Shown here piece by piece: positions 9,767-19,252 of a stretch of DNA of 64,000 nt. Made by a program: the position numbers and the translations under genes. The notes below the pieces were generated by a model that was given only the letters and a program-made list of their open reading frames with translations, was not told where the DNA came from and searched no databases. The DNA comes from Balneolales bacterium (lineage in GTDB: Bacteria > Bacteroidota > Rhodothermia > Balneolales > Cyclonatronaceae), in contig JAIULZ010000005.1 of the NCBI GenBank assembly GCA_022565805.1, positions 1 to 64,000 of the forward strand, written 5' to 3'. The stretch's first letter is position 1, and each line of letters opens with the position of its first letter.

Positions 9767-10318
9767 CTACTTACCTTTTTTTATTTCAGCAAATCCTAAA
9801 AAAATAAATAAAGTGCCAAAACCAATCATCAGTATGGCTATTACATCCGAAACTGTAGCACCGTCATTAGGATTAAAATAGATTAAGGTAGGGCCCTTGA
9901 GCCATGCGGGAGGGTCTACTACGATTAAGATTGCTGCTAAACAAATTACAACCATTCCAAAAATGGTATTAAGCACGGCATGAAACATTTTGCGCTTACG
10001 TTTTACCCGAATAGCATCGTCGCTTGTTAACCGAACTTCATCGAGCAGCAGCAAAACTTCATCTAATGCCTCGTCTCTGTCCCGGAACTGTTTTCTGTTT
10101 TTTTTTCTTATGGCTTCGCTTATTTTTTTAAACCGGTCATCTGCTTCAACTCTTTTTTCCTGTTCAATCTTTTGCACTTCATTCTCGGCATCATCGCTGG
10201 TAAACAAATTCTCTTCCAGCAAAGATAACGCTTCATCTATGGCCTTTTCCCGGCTTAGATTTTTTTTCAGATTAATTTTAAATGCGTTAAAATTCTTACT
10301 CTTATTCTTGGCTGACAT
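9767..10318 (-). CDS. Hypothetical membrane protein with duplicated helical motif
   Basis: A 183-residue protein that I do not recognise. A highly charged, probably coiled-coil N-terminal part (1-110) carries a clear internal duplication: residues 23-44 (EKAIDEALSLLEENLFTSDD) resemble 80-102 (DEALDEVLLLLDEVRLTSDD). Two membrane helices follow near 112-134 and 156-177, separated by a short loop, and the protein ends in lysines. The topology suggests a cytoplasmic duplicated helical domain tethered to the inner membrane. It is convergent with the DUF4301 gene. Confidence 0.7.
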   Translation of the reverse strand: MSAKNKSKNFNAFKINLKKNLSREKAIDEALSLLEENLFTSDDAENEVQKIEQEKRVEADDRFKKISEAIRKKNRKQFRDRDEALDEVLLLLDEVRLTSDDAIRVKRKRKMFHAVLNTIFGMVVICLAAILIVVDPPAWLKGPTLIYFNPNDGATVSDVIAILMIGFGTLFIFLGFAEIKKGK

Positions 10319-10755
10319 GCTGGGAAATTTTATTGAAAACTGATGCCATAATTACTATCCAAACCATTAAAAGAAGGCATTGCAAAACTACTTATTTGCC
10401 CGACTTTTTCCCTGAATTAAAAATTAAATCCTCAATTATAGTAATCTTCTAATACAGGATACAAAATAAATAAGACTCTGTTCAGGAGCTTTTATATTTT
10501 AGCGACAGAATGCTTTTCTAACCCTGCTTACAATATAGGTTCTAAGCAGACTTAATAAAACCTTTTTACAAATTACTGGATAAAACTTTAAAAAGGCATG
10601 CTTATTCACTTCTAAGGTTGCTTCCCATTTAAATTACAATTACTTGAAATGAATAGTTCGGTAATTTAAAAATCCATTCTCAAACAAAACATTATTAAAT
10701 CAATTTGACTGTGAAAAATGTCGAAACGGCCAACCCAAGCATATCGCAACAAAAG
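10319..10755. other. Divergent intergenic region with an inverted repeat copy
   Basis: 437 bp between the divergent membrane-protein gene and the GT4 gene. It contains the dispersed repeat on the minus strand at 10367-10412. A partly complementary arm (AATGCTTTTCT) lies near 10509-10519. The remainder is AT-rich with no supported gene. Confidence 0.5.
10367..10412 (-). repeat. Dispersed intergenic repeat, copy 3
   Basis: Read on the minus strand it gives AAAAAGTCGGGCAAATAAGT followed by AGTTTTGCAATGCCTTCTTT, nearly the same as copy 2. It ends about 50 bp upstream of the membrane-protein start at 10318 and points towards it. Confidence 0.7.
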
Positions 10756-11994
10756 ATGACAGATTTAAGCAAAACACCGATCGTTATGATTAGCATGTCT
10801 CGCTGGGATGGCGACTTCTCCTCTGCGGCATGGTCTATAGCACGAACTTTTTCGCAATCTCAGCCTGTAATTTATGTTGATTACCCGTATACCGTAACAG
10901 ACTTTATTCGCGAATATAAACAACCCAATGTTAAGGAGCGTGTTCCGGCTCTTTTATTCAAAAACAAACCTCTTAGAAAGCTGGAAGAATTTGGTGGTGA
11001 ACTTTATGCCCTTACACCACCCGTAATGATGCCTGCGAAAAGGTTTTCCAAAGGTTATGTTTATAATACGCTTAATACGTTTAACGACCACCGCCTTGCC
11101 AAAACTATACTTAAAGCAGTAAAAGAGCTGGGTTTCACAGACTTTATTTCCTATAACTCGTTTAATCCCCAATATTTAACCGTTTTACCCTCGTATTTCA
11201 AACCTGTTTTAAACCTTTATCAATCTAGGGACGACATTAATGCGCTGGAGCCCTATCTGCGAAAACATGGTGTTGAAGGCGAAATTACCGCCATACAAAA
11301 TGCTGACGTCAGTTTTGCAACATCCACTCATTTACGGCGCACTCTTTGTGAACGAACCGGTGCAGACGTAAAGTTCTTGCCAAATGCCGCAAGTTTCGAA
11401 ACCTTTCGCAAAGCCTACGACGAATCTCTTCAAGAACCTGCAGACCTGCAAAAAATACCGAAACCACGAATTGGCTATACCGGCAATATTTGCCACCGGC
11501 AAGATTATCCTCTCATTAAAGCACTTAGCGCGGCGCACCCCGATAAGTCGATTGTTCTTGTTGGTCCAAAAAATTTCCATGCGCATACAAACATACAGCT
11601 GGAAGAAATTCCGAATGTTTATTTCACCGGACCAAAAAAAGTTGACGAATTACCAGCTTATTTACAACACTTCGATGTATTAATACTCCCCTTTCTGTGT
11701 AACGATGTTACCCGAAGTATTTACCCGCTCAAGATAAACGAATATCTGGCATCGGGTAAACCGGTGGTTGCAACTCCTTTTTCGGAAGACATCCGCTCTT
11801 TTAGCGACGTAATACAACTGGAATCGAGTCATGAGTTATTTACTGCTGCCGTTGAAACTCAACTAAAAACCGATAGCACAGAAAAATCCAGGCAGCGCTA
11901 CGAAAGAGCATCCTTAAATACGTGGCAGAACCGTGTAGAACAGATTCGTAAATGGATGCATAAGGCCTGTATAAACAAAAATGAGGGCTCGTAG
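10756..11994 (+). CDS. Glycosyltransferase, GT4-like (TuaH-like)
   Basis: A protein of about 412 residues with the two-domain GT-B layout. The C-terminal nucleotide-sugar-binding part includes 'RIGYTGNICHRQDYPLI', 'ILPFLCNDVTRSIYPLKINEYLASGKPVVATPF', with the usual acidic/ExxxxG(K)P region of family 4 transferases. The N-terminal 'MISMSRWDGDFSSAAWSIA' resembles enzymes from cell-surface polysaccharide loci. I chose the ATG at 10756; a longer reading begins with TTG at 10705 and adds 17 residues without clear homology. It faces the polysaccharide locus convergently and probably contributes one sugar. Donor and linkage are unknown. Confidence 0.8.
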   Translation: MTDLSKTPIVMISMSRWDGDFSSAAWSIARTFSQSQPVIYVDYPYTVTDFIREYKQPNVKERVPALLFKNKPLRKLEEFGGELYALTPPVMMPAKRFSKGYVYNTLNTFNDHRLAKTILKAVKELGFTDFISYNSFNPQYLTVLPSYFKPVLNLYQSRDDINALEPYLRKHGVEGEITAIQNADVSFATSTHLRRTLCERTGADVKFLPNAASFETFRKAYDESLQEPADLQKIPKPRIGYTGNICHRQDYPLIKALSAAHPDKSIVLVGPKNFHAHTNIQLEEIPNVYFTGPKKVDELPAYLQHFDVLILPFLCNDVTRSIYPLKINEYLASGKPVVATPFSEDIRSFSDVIQLESSHELFTAAVETQLKTDSTEKSRQRYERASLNTWQNRVEQIRKWMHKACINKNEGS

Positions 11995-12073
11995 CAGTAT
12001 TCTTAACTCACTACAAGCAGGCATTCAAAAACCTTCTATTTTGTTCGTATTCTAAGCTGATGCAAAAAGCCGA

Positions 12074-12116
12074 AAAACAAGTAGAAAGGAGTTTAATAAA
12101 ACCTTCTACTTGTTCT
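12074..12116. terminator. Bidirectional terminator hairpin between convergent genes
   Basis: AACAAGTAGAAAGG at 12076-12089 pairs with CCTTCTACTTGTT at 12102-12114 with one bulged base and a 12-nt loop. It sits between the plus-strand GT4 gene and the minus-strand pyruvyl transferase gene. The U-tracts are poor, so efficiency is uncertain. Confidence 0.6.
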
Positions 12117-12163
12117 CTGCGCCTGTACGATTTCTGTTATACCGGTAGGTTAAGTTATTTGAA

Positions 12164-13384
12164 TTAAAATAACTTAAACACTATTTCGCTTTTTTGCTTT
12201 ATCTCCGGCAGTTTAGCTTTAATCATTGCAGATAAATCATCTTTATTGCTTTCAAGTTCCGAAAATAAAGAAAGTACACCATCTGCAGACATATCATGAT
12301 CTTCTACCACAAATCGCTGCATACCGAAAAGTAAAAAAAGCTCTCTGTACTTATGCGACCAGCTAATGGCCAAAGACGGAATTCCCAGACTAAGCCCAAA
12401 GATAAGGCTGTGAAAGCGAGATGCGATCAAAAGGTCTGTTTCACGAATAATAGCCTTTATTTCCTCGGCTGTACGGTATTCTTTTATCAGGGTGATGCCT
12501 TTTTGGCTAGGGAGCTCATTGTAAATTAAACCGCATAAAAAGGAGTCGTCTTTAACCCCCGAACCCATAGGGCGTATTTCATTTGGAATAAGCACAACGT
12601 GATATTTATCTCTAAGGCTTGCAATAACCTTAATAAAAAGCTTCACATAGGGATTATCACCACCTTTCTCGGGCCAGGTTTCAAAAATTCTCATATTGGG
12701 TGAAATACCAAGAAGCTGTTTTTCTTCGGGGTTTGCAAAGCCGTTATCCTCCAGAAGTTTTTTACCATCCAGCTCCGGCACCGGAAAATGAAAAGCTATA
12801 TCTGTAAGCAGGGTAATTTCATCTTCTGCTTTTCCCAGCAGTTTTGCCAAATAGCTTCGGGATACTTCATCACGTGCAAAAAAAGCATCCGATGCGTTGA
12901 GCATCTTAATGCAATTTGCGGCAACTTTAGGATCATCGAAGCCACCCCAGGCCTGTGGCATAAAAAAGTATTTAGCTCCATTTTTACGACAAAAATCAAT
13001 AACCTTTAAGGTCTCCAGTGGCTGCTGATAGCCCCTTTTATCGCCATAGGCAAAACCGCTAACGTCTATGGCAGCTTTAAGCCCTTTAATGGTGTTAAGT
13101 TTATCTGCGGGAGTTATGTCGGCATAAGGTTTGCCGGGAAGTCCGGTTATTTTTTCAATTTTACCCCTTACCTTTCCGGTAAATTCTACAATCGGGCTTT
13201 TATCGTAATAAAGAGGTGTCATACCCTGCGAAGCAGCGATAGAAGCTTCCTCTTCGTGGCAAATGGCGTAAATCTGCGCCTCGGGATATGTTTGAAGCAG
13301 CTTGAAACGAACCGTTTTCAGCATTGCCTCAGCCCCTTTATTGGTAAAATTACCCCCTACTATCAGGAATGATGGTGAAGCCAT
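12164..13384 (-). CDS. Polysaccharide pyruvyl transferase family protein
   Basis: A 406-residue protein of the WcaK/CsaB/AmsJ family, which adds ketal-linked pyruvate to sugars of exopolysaccharides. The N-terminus 'LIVGGNFTNKGAEAMLKTV' is the typical opening. The C-terminal half carries 'DLLIASRFHSLIFGLSLGIPSLAISWSHKY', the family's signature RxHxxxxxxxxGxP region. The ATG at 13384 is preceded by AAGGAG with 7-nt spacing. It is the last gene of the minus-strand polysaccharide operon, 39 bp after the flippase gene. Pyruvylation would give the polymer a negative charge, which is inference. Confidence 0.88.
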   Translation of the reverse strand: MASPSFLIVGGNFTNKGAEAMLKTVRFKLLQTYPEAQIYAICHEEEASIAASQGMTPLYYDKSPIVEFTGKVRGKIEKITGLPGKPYADITPADKLNTIKGLKAAIDVSGFAYGDKRGYQQPLETLKVIDFCRKNGAKYFFMPQAWGGFDDPKVAANCIKMLNASDAFFARDEVSRSYLAKLLGKAEDEITLLTDIAFHFPVPELDGKKLLEDNGFANPEEKQLLGISPNMRIFETWPEKGGDNPYVKLFIKVIASLRDKYHVVLIPNEIRPMGSGVKDDSFLCGLIYNELPSQKGITLIKEYRTAEEIKAIIRETDLLIASRFHSLIFGLSLGIPSLAISWSHKYRELFLLFGMQRFVVEDHDMSADGVLSLFSELESNKDDLSAMIKAKLPEIKQKSEIVFKLF

Positions 13385-13397
13385 ACTTATGCTCCTT
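13378..13397 (-). promoter_or_regulatory. Strong Shine-Dalgarno site before the pyruvyl transferase gene
   Basis: On the minus strand TAAGGAGCATAAGT precedes the ATG at 13384. Such a clear site is uncommon in this window and supports the chosen start. Confidence 0.6.
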
Positions 13398-13423
13398 ATA
13401 AATGAATGATTGGTTAAATAAAC

Positions 13424-14938
13424 TTATTTTTTAAGAATGGATCGCGCCAGACCAACAACTCCGGTAAGTCTTGCCCGGGTCGAGGGCATTGGAAGCCAGA
13501 GAATTACATACGAAAGACCGTAAACTAAACCTAAGACAAAAATTTCGAGCCAGAGATTAAGTTCGGGCAAACGAACATAAACTGCATATAAAAATACACC
13601 AGCAACAAGCGAAATAAATGTTACCGGAGCTATAGTCACAAAAAAATCTTTTACTCTTACTGGTGTTTTGTGAAAACAATAGTACAGGGAAGGAATCAGA
13701 ATAAGGTAGTTTGAGATAGCATACGCAATTACCAGACCGTTTAGCCCAAACTGTATGCCCGCCACAAATGCTATTGTAACAAAAATGGCATTCCAAACAC
13801 CCCAGAAAAAGTATCTGGTTGAAAGCCCCGACGCAATCATTACCATACCTCTGCTGCTGGCTACCGGCTGTATAAATGCGGTTATTGCCAGAAGTTGGAA
13901 AATACCGGCGGCCTGTATCCAGTTTTCTCCAAGCAAGAATAAAATAATAGGGTTTGCGGTAACAAAAAGAAAAACCACAATGGGCATTGAAAAGAAGGCA
14001 AGCAGGAAAACATATTCGCGATAGTAGTTTCTAAACTTTTCAGGCTCCTTTGCTAACGCACTAAGTGCAGGAATACCAACCGCATTTAGCGGATCCCTAA
14101 GCTGCGTAATGGGCAGCATAAGAATTTGATATGCTTTCGAATAAAGCCCCAGGGCATCTGTTCCTATGTAACGGCCAATGAGAACATTGTCCAGATTTCT
14201 GGAAAAATAGTTTATCATGCTAAAGCCCGAAATACCGGCACCAAAACCAACCATTTCTTTTATGCGGCTGTCTATACGAGAGAAAGATGGTCTCCAGTCG
14301 CATTTAACCCATAGCATTACGCAAGTTATGGCAGGGTTTAGGATGTTAATAGCAACCAGCGCCCAGTAGCCATAACCGGCCCATGCCATATAAAGGGCAG
14401 GCATGAGGCTAAAAAAGGAAGCTGCCATTGTAATAGAGGCAAGCTCACCAAATTTCATTTGCCTGCTAAGCAGTGCAGAGTGCTGTGTCGACAGCCCGCC
14501 GAATAATGCGGCAAAAGAATACAGAGCGGCAATATTAAAAAGGCGGGGCTCATCATAGAACCAAACTAAAAGAGGCCCCATTGCCACGATAATGAGGCCA
14601 AGCAGTATACTCACAAAGAAATTAAACCAGAAGACCATGCTCACCAGTCGCTGTGTAAGCCCGTCTTTTTGGATAATTGCCTGAGCCATACCCAGATCTT
14701 TAAAAATAAGGATGAAACCCGTAAAGGCGGTAACCATGGCTATAAGGCCATAATCTTCTGGCAGAAGCAGTCGCGCCAGAAAAATAGTTGTTACAATATT
14801 AACTGTAAAACTAAAGAGTTGCGCACCAACTGTACGCACCCCACCCTGAACCGATCTCCCTTTAAGATCTTCGCTTAGATGGTTTCTTTCGAACCATTTT
14901 GTATGAAAATAGCGGGCAATAAACCTGCCGTGCCTCAC
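13424..14938 (-). CDS. Wzx-type oligosaccharide flippase (MOP/PST family)
   Basis: A 504-residue integral membrane protein with about 12-14 hydrophobic segments. The opening 'GGVRTVGAQLFSFTVNIVTTIFLARLL' is typical of WzxC/TuaB-like PST transporters. It should move undecaprenyl-linked repeat units across the inner membrane. The start is GTG at 14938, preceded by TGAGGT 6-7 nt upstream. The nitroreductase gene ends 23 bp before it. Its position between sugar-modifying enzymes and polymerases fits a Wzx/Wzy pathway. Confidence 0.88.
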   Translation of the reverse strand: MRHGRFIARYFHTKWFERNHLSEDLKGRSVQGGVRTVGAQLFSFTVNIVTTIFLARLLLPEDYGLIAMVTAFTGFILIFKDLGMAQAIIQKDGLTQRLVSMVFWFNFFVSILLGLIIVAMGPLLVWFYDEPRLFNIAALYSFAALFGGLSTQHSALLSRQMKFGELASITMAASFFSLMPALYMAWAGYGYWALVAINILNPAITCVMLWVKCDWRPSFSRIDSRIKEMVGFGAGISGFSMINYFSRNLDNVLIGRYIGTDALGLYSKAYQILMLPITQLRDPLNAVGIPALSALAKEPEKFRNYYREYVFLLAFFSMPIVVFLFVTANPIILFLLGENWIQAAGIFQLLAITAFIQPVASSRGMVMIASGLSTRYFFWGVWNAIFVTIAFVAGIQFGLNGLVIAYAISNYLILIPSLYYCFHKTPVRVKDFFVTIAPVTFISLVAGVFLYAVYVRLPELNLWLEIFVLGLVYGLSYVILWLPMPSTRARLTGVVGLARSILKK

Positions 14939-14961
14939 TTAGCTACCTCACAGGCTTAAGT

Positions 14962-16014
14962 CTATTGAATATTGAGCTGTAATAGCTGATCTGTCGTCTT
15001 TTTCTGAGAATATGGAATCCCCCCTTCAGGATCGGCGTAGCCAAGACCGATAAGCATCATGGGTCGCTCATCGGGTTTTACCTTTAGCAACTGATCCATT
15101 TTATTTTCCAGATACTCTATATCGGGCCAGTTTATTGTAAGCGAACTAAGACCAAGGGTCTCAAGCGCCAAAATAAAGCTCATCGATGCGAGACCGCCGT
15201 CGAGATAAATTACATGTCTGTCGCGCTCACTCGCATAGGCGCTCAGTTTCCCTACTAAAACAATAAGTACCGGAATATTTTCAAAGAAAGGACGAATTCC
15301 CATTGGGATGGCTCCCACTTTATTTTTCATATCCTGATCTGTGAAAATCCGGAACTCAAAAGGCTGGCGGTTACATGCAGATGGTGAATAAGCCGCAGCT
15401 AAACAGGCTTTTTGAATTAAGTCGTAGGGAACTTCTTTATCAAGGAAATAACGAACCGATCGTCTTTGTCTGGTTAGTGCAAGAAAGTCTTCATAAGTTA
15501 TATTACTTTTTATGGTCTGTGCTCTTTTGTATGGCACATAATCTACAGGTTTAAGCTGTACTTCAACCTTATGCTTTGTGCTCTGGAATTTTTTGTATGC
15601 TTCTGCTATTACGGAATTGGTTGTATCGGTAGAATTAAAGTATGTTTGCAGAACACTTGAAGCCCATTTAAGTAATTCTGTATCGGGTTGGCCGGTGTAG
15701 TCTCCGAATTCGGAGAGTTTTTTATAATTATGAACCGTATCGCCAATATAATCTAAAGCAAATACAGACCGGCGATTTTTCATTATCAGCCCTTTTTCGA
15801 TGCGGTGTACCTGTCTTCTAAGGTGAAAAGAGTTTGGCTTATTCTCTTTCAGCGCCTGCAGGTGCATAAATTTACCCTCCAGAACTTTTTGGTGCTCTCT
15901 GGAAAAATCACTTGAAAAAAGGAAATAATACAAGTCTGCCAGTTTAGGGTGCCGACGTACTACTGGTAACAGAATATTATTTTGTACATACAGCTTGAAA
16001 TCATACAGAGACAT
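14962..16014 (-). CDS. Nitroreductase-family protein with N-terminal extension
   Basis: A 350-residue protein. The C-terminal 190 residues are a flavin-binding nitroreductase fold with 'RRSVRYFLDKEVP' near 180-192, 'AAYSPSACNRQPFEFRIF' near 205-222 and 'LGLGYADPEGG' near the end. The N-terminal 150 residues contain 'HRIEKGL', a conserved mark of nitroreductase-like proteins found in polysaccharide clusters. It lies inside the operon between a GT2 gene and the flippase. A role as a flavin-dependent modifier of a sugar or a lipid-linked intermediate is inference; the substrate is unknown. Confidence 0.82.
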   Translation of the reverse strand: MSLYDFKLYVQNNILLPVVRRHPKLADLYYFLFSSDFSREHQKVLEGKFMHLQALKENKPNSFHLRRQVHRIEKGLIMKNRRSVFALDYIGDTVHNYKKLSEFGDYTGQPDTELLKWASSVLQTYFNSTDTTNSVIAEAYKKFQSTKHKVEVQLKPVDYVPYKRAQTIKSNITYEDFLALTRQRRSVRYFLDKEVPYDLIQKACLAAAYSPSACNRQPFEFRIFTDQDMKNKVGAIPMGIRPFFENIPVLIVLVGKLSAYASERDRHVIYLDGGLASMSFILALETLGLSSLTINWPDIEYLENKMDQLLKVKPDERPMMLIGLGYADPEGGIPYSQKKTTDQLLQLNIQ

Positions 16015-16077
16015 AGGTAGGAATACTAATAATGATAGGTTAATAAAGTGCCGTGCAACTCAACACATGCAGGCAAA

Positions 16078-17052
16078 TCATGCAAAAGACCGCAACCGCT
16101 CTCCCGATAGCTTCACTATTTCTTTGGTTCCGTCAGCACGGGTACGAATTTCAGGATTTTCTTTTACATTAGAATGCCGAAGATGCCACAAAACCCCATT
16201 TATATAGGCTTTGAGTAATTTTATATCGCCATTTAAGGCAAGTTTAATCGTATTCTTTGGAAATGCAAGGACCAAAAAAAAGAGCAGACTGGATAAAAAC
16301 TGTGAACCGGAGGTATTTCTTCTCATGTAAAGCAATCTCCCGCGCACCATATAGTACGATTTAATGACCGAGTTTTTGCCAACTGTAACCGATTCTTTAT
16401 GGTATACAGCCGATGTTCCAACATATCTTACCTTATAGCCTGCTCTTCTTATCATTTGGCACCAGTCGTGCTCTTCATAATACAGAAAAAAAATATCTGG
16501 CATGAGCCCAACCTCCTTTGCAACTTTGGTGGGTATCATCATCGCTGCACCATGACCAAGCATGGTATCACGAATATCGTTAAACTGGCCATTGTCTTTC
16601 TCTAAACTACCGCTGTTCGCTTCCCGCATCGTAAACGGGTTTATACCTGTTGAACCGGAATACTGTATAATTTCCCTTTTGCCATCTTCATGAAAAACGA
16701 TCTTGGGAGAAGCCATGCCAATACGTTTATCTGCTTCGCATTCCTGTACAAGGGGGAACAAAAAATCTGAAGCGACTTCGGTATCATTATTTAAAAACAT
16801 CAGATACTTGCCTGATGCATTAGCTATGCCAACATTGTTGGCACCGGCGAAGCCAAGGTTTTCTCCGGTTTTAATAAGCTTAATCTCCGGAAATTCGGTT
16901 CCGACGGGGCTTATATCTTCTTTTGAACCATTATCTACCAGAATAACTTCGAAAGAAGGATAGGTTACATTTCTCAAGGAAGCCAGGAACTCTCTGGTTA
17001 CCCCCAACCCATTGAAGTTGACCGATATAATTGAAACGAGCGGATAATCCAT
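16078..17052 (-). CDS. Glycosyltransferase family 2 (WbbL/rhamnosyltransferase-like)
   Basis: A 324-residue GT-A fold transferase. Visible motifs are 'SIISVNFNGLGVTREFLASL' at the start, 'VDNGSKED' near 36-43, the metal-binding 'LNNDTEV' near 92-98 and 'GAAMMI' in the acceptor region. The 'FFLYYEEHDWCQMIRRAGYKV' block marks the WbbL-like branch. A hydrophobic segment near 255-275 suggests membrane association. It sits in the polysaccharide operon, 63 bp before the nitroreductase gene. The sugar it transfers cannot be read from the sequence. Confidence 0.87.
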   Translation of the reverse strand: MDYPLVSIISVNFNGLGVTREFLASLRNVTYPSFEVILVDNGSKEDISPVGTEFPEIKLIKTGENLGFAGANNVGIANASGKYLMFLNNDTEVASDFLFPLVQECEADKRIGMASPKIVFHEDGKREIIQYSGSTGINPFTMREANSGSLEKDNGQFNDIRDTMLGHGAAMMIPTKVAKEVGLMPDIFFLYYEEHDWCQMIRRAGYKVRYVGTSAVYHKESVTVGKNSVIKSYYMVRGRLLYMRRNTSGSQFLSSLLFFLVLAFPKNTIKLALNGDIKLLKAYINGVLWHLRHSNVKENPEIRTRADGTKEIVKLSGERLRSFA

Positions 17053-17217
17053 AAAATTAAATCTAATACTAATAATGGAACAAGCTGGTTAAGCAGGACA
17101 AAAAATTACCTGCCGAATACAGCAAAAAAAATTAACTTAACGAAACCCAAAGTTTCCATTAACCCTCAAACTATTTTAATATAAGGTCTAATTTATGATA
17201 CCATTACAAGATTATCA

Positions 17218-18807
17218 CTATCGGGTTTTAAAAATTCGATGTGTAAGTACTTCTTCGGGACCAACGTTATTATTAACCTTATAAGCAGTATCGGCATCGG
17301 GCTTATCTTCGTTAAGAAGCTGTCGGTCTATATATAGTATTTTTGAAAAAGCTGCAGCTGCCAGGAAGAATATACCATTAATTGGTGGCGAATTAATAGT
17401 TTCCTGAGGATAGTTAGTAATTACCAGGCACATCATAATAATCAGGAACATTAGCTGATATGCTCTAAGTTTATCACTCTTTATTTTAAAATAATTACGA
17501 ATACCTTCTATTAAAATAACGGCTAATAAGGCATTAAAGAGCAGTAGTCCAATCCAACCGGCTTCTACAGCCGTTCGCACAAAGCCGCTGTCTGGCGGGA
17601 ATTGCGCCAGTGGTGAATGTGGACTAAATCGCTGCCCCCATACCCCAGTGCTTCCCAGACCTCCACCTAGTGGATGCGACCGAATAAATGGCTGAATGAA
17701 CGCTTGATTCTGGACTCTAACATCGAAAGATGCATCGTCGCCCGGTTTAAATGCGCTTTGAAACTGCACTAAACGCTGATTACTAGTTGGCATATTGACA
17801 ATTCCAAGGAATAATATTCCTAAAATTGCGGAAGCTACAACTACACGGAGGTTTCCGTTTAGCACAATGTAGGTTACCAATCCAACAATAGGCACGATAT
17901 AAGCCGCGCGCGTTCCAGAAGTAAGCATCCCCCAAAACATGGTAAAAGCCATTATTAAAAGAACAGCTTTCTTAAAATAGCTATTTGTGGCGAGCGTAAG
18001 CGCGATTGCAGCCGTAGCGCTAAGCGCCATAAGAATACCGAACACCATGGGTCCGGAAAAGAAAGACCATACACGAATATTTCCAAACTGATAATATCTT
18101 CGAAACCGGACCGGATCTGCGGTAAGCCAATTCCACTCAAACTGCCGTAAGCCAAACGTATCTTGAAAGATGCCGTATAATGCGCCTACAAAAGCAATAC
18201 CCATCCAAAAAAAGACAATGGCTTTTAGGTACTGCATATTATCTATGGCATACAAAAGCACATAATAAAGCACCATTATACCTGCAAAACCTCTGATGGT
18301 ATATACCCAAGCTTCTTTGGATGCAGCATCCGGATTAAAAAACAGTAAGAAGGTATAGACGATCCATAAAAGCACAGCATAGCTTACGGGGTTATTCATG
18401 AACCTCCAGTCGCGTTCCCGTGATTGCCTTACAATTAATCCAAAGACAAGTGCCGCGGTAACAGCATCAAAGGATATTCCGAAAGGAATATCAGGTATTA
18501 ACCTCGAAAGCCCGAGTACTGTAAACAATAGTGTAAAAAGTACAAGAATGCCAAACTTCAGGTTAAAGATAAGCGCTGCCCCAATTGGCAGACCAATTAT
18601 TACAACGGCTACCAATACAGCAGGCACAAGACCTTTTAAACCTGCTATTAATCCGATTAAAACCGCAGAGCCCAATAACAGTAGAATACCAAAAGGATTA
18701 ACTAACTTTTGCAGGATAGTCTTTTCATAAAGCCACAATTTACCGCGTTTCCAGGCAGATGATTGTTCAGCTTTGGTTTTGCTGATATGTAATATGGGAT
18801 GGAACAA
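17218..18807 (-). CDS. O-antigen polymerase/ligase family protein (Wzy-like), paralogue A
   Basis: A 529-residue membrane protein with about 11-12 hydrophobic segments and a large external loop holding 'PLGGGLGSTGVWGQRFSPHS', a Wzy/WaaL-family signature. It is clearly paralogous to the gene at 19253-20803: both share 'WSFFSGPMVFG', 'NQRL..FQSAFK' and 'LAQFPPDSG'. The only plausible start is TTG at 18807, because a stop lies four codons upstream and no ATG occurs in the first 120 codons. One of the pair probably polymerises the repeat unit. The other may be a second polymerase or a ligase to a surface anchor, which is inference. Confidence 0.83.
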   Translation of the reverse strand: MFHPILHISKTKAEQSSAWKRGKLWLYEKTILQKLVNPFGILLLLGSAVLIGLIAGLKGLVPAVLVAVVIIGLPIGAALIFNLKFGILVLFTLLFTVLGLSRLIPDIPFGISFDAVTAALVFGLIVRQSRERDWRFMNNPVSYAVLLWIVYTFLLFFNPDAASKEAWVYTIRGFAGIMVLYYVLLYAIDNMQYLKAIVFFWMGIAFVGALYGIFQDTFGLRQFEWNWLTADPVRFRRYYQFGNIRVWSFFSGPMVFGILMALSATAAIALTLATNSYFKKAVLLIMAFTMFWGMLTSGTRAAYIVPIVGLVTYIVLNGNLRVVVASAILGILFLGIVNMPTSNQRLVQFQSAFKPGDDASFDVRVQNQAFIQPFIRSHPLGGGLGSTGVWGQRFSPHSPLAQFPPDSGFVRTAVEAGWIGLLLFNALLAVILIEGIRNYFKIKSDKLRAYQLMFLIIMMCLVITNYPQETINSPPINGIFFLAAAAFSKILYIDRQLLNEDKPDADTAYKVNNNVGPEEVLTHRIFKTR

Positions 18808-19252
18808 ATGGATATGTTAAAAACGACGGGAAATCACGGAAAAGCACCTACAGCAACTATAGCCAACATACAAATATGATGCGTATTAATGCATACTTGA
18901 AATTAAACTTTTTTAATTTACTGCACTTTAAATTTAATTATAACATTAAAACTGTTGTTACATTTAACTATAGGAATAAACTATCTACGTATTCATATTA
19001 CTGAGACTAAATAAAAATAATAAGCTAATTTTCAGCTTTGAAAAGAAATCATTATTTATTCCAATTTGAACTTTAAATACCATTGCCACATGTTACTGTT
19101 TCTCTAATCTTCTTTGAGGTAAGCAGAATGCGGCTTATACTTTCTGCATTAGTGCCTTCCCCATTATTAAAAACCATCTGTTTTATTTCTCTAATTATAA
19201 CTTGCTAATCAATTATTTAGTCTAAAAAAGGCTAATTGGTATGAATGCACCA
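18808..19252. other. Intergenic region between the two polymerase paralogues
   Basis: 445-bp very AT-rich gap inside an otherwise tightly packed operon. I see no open reading frame with support, only a short imperfect hairpin near 19123-19150 (AATGC with GCATT). It probably carries a separate promoter for the downstream gene set. Confidence 0.4.

Noticed and set aside
10705-10755. TTG-started extension of the GT4 gene
   Set aside because: Adds 17 residues with no family resemblance; the ATG at 10756 gives a natural start.
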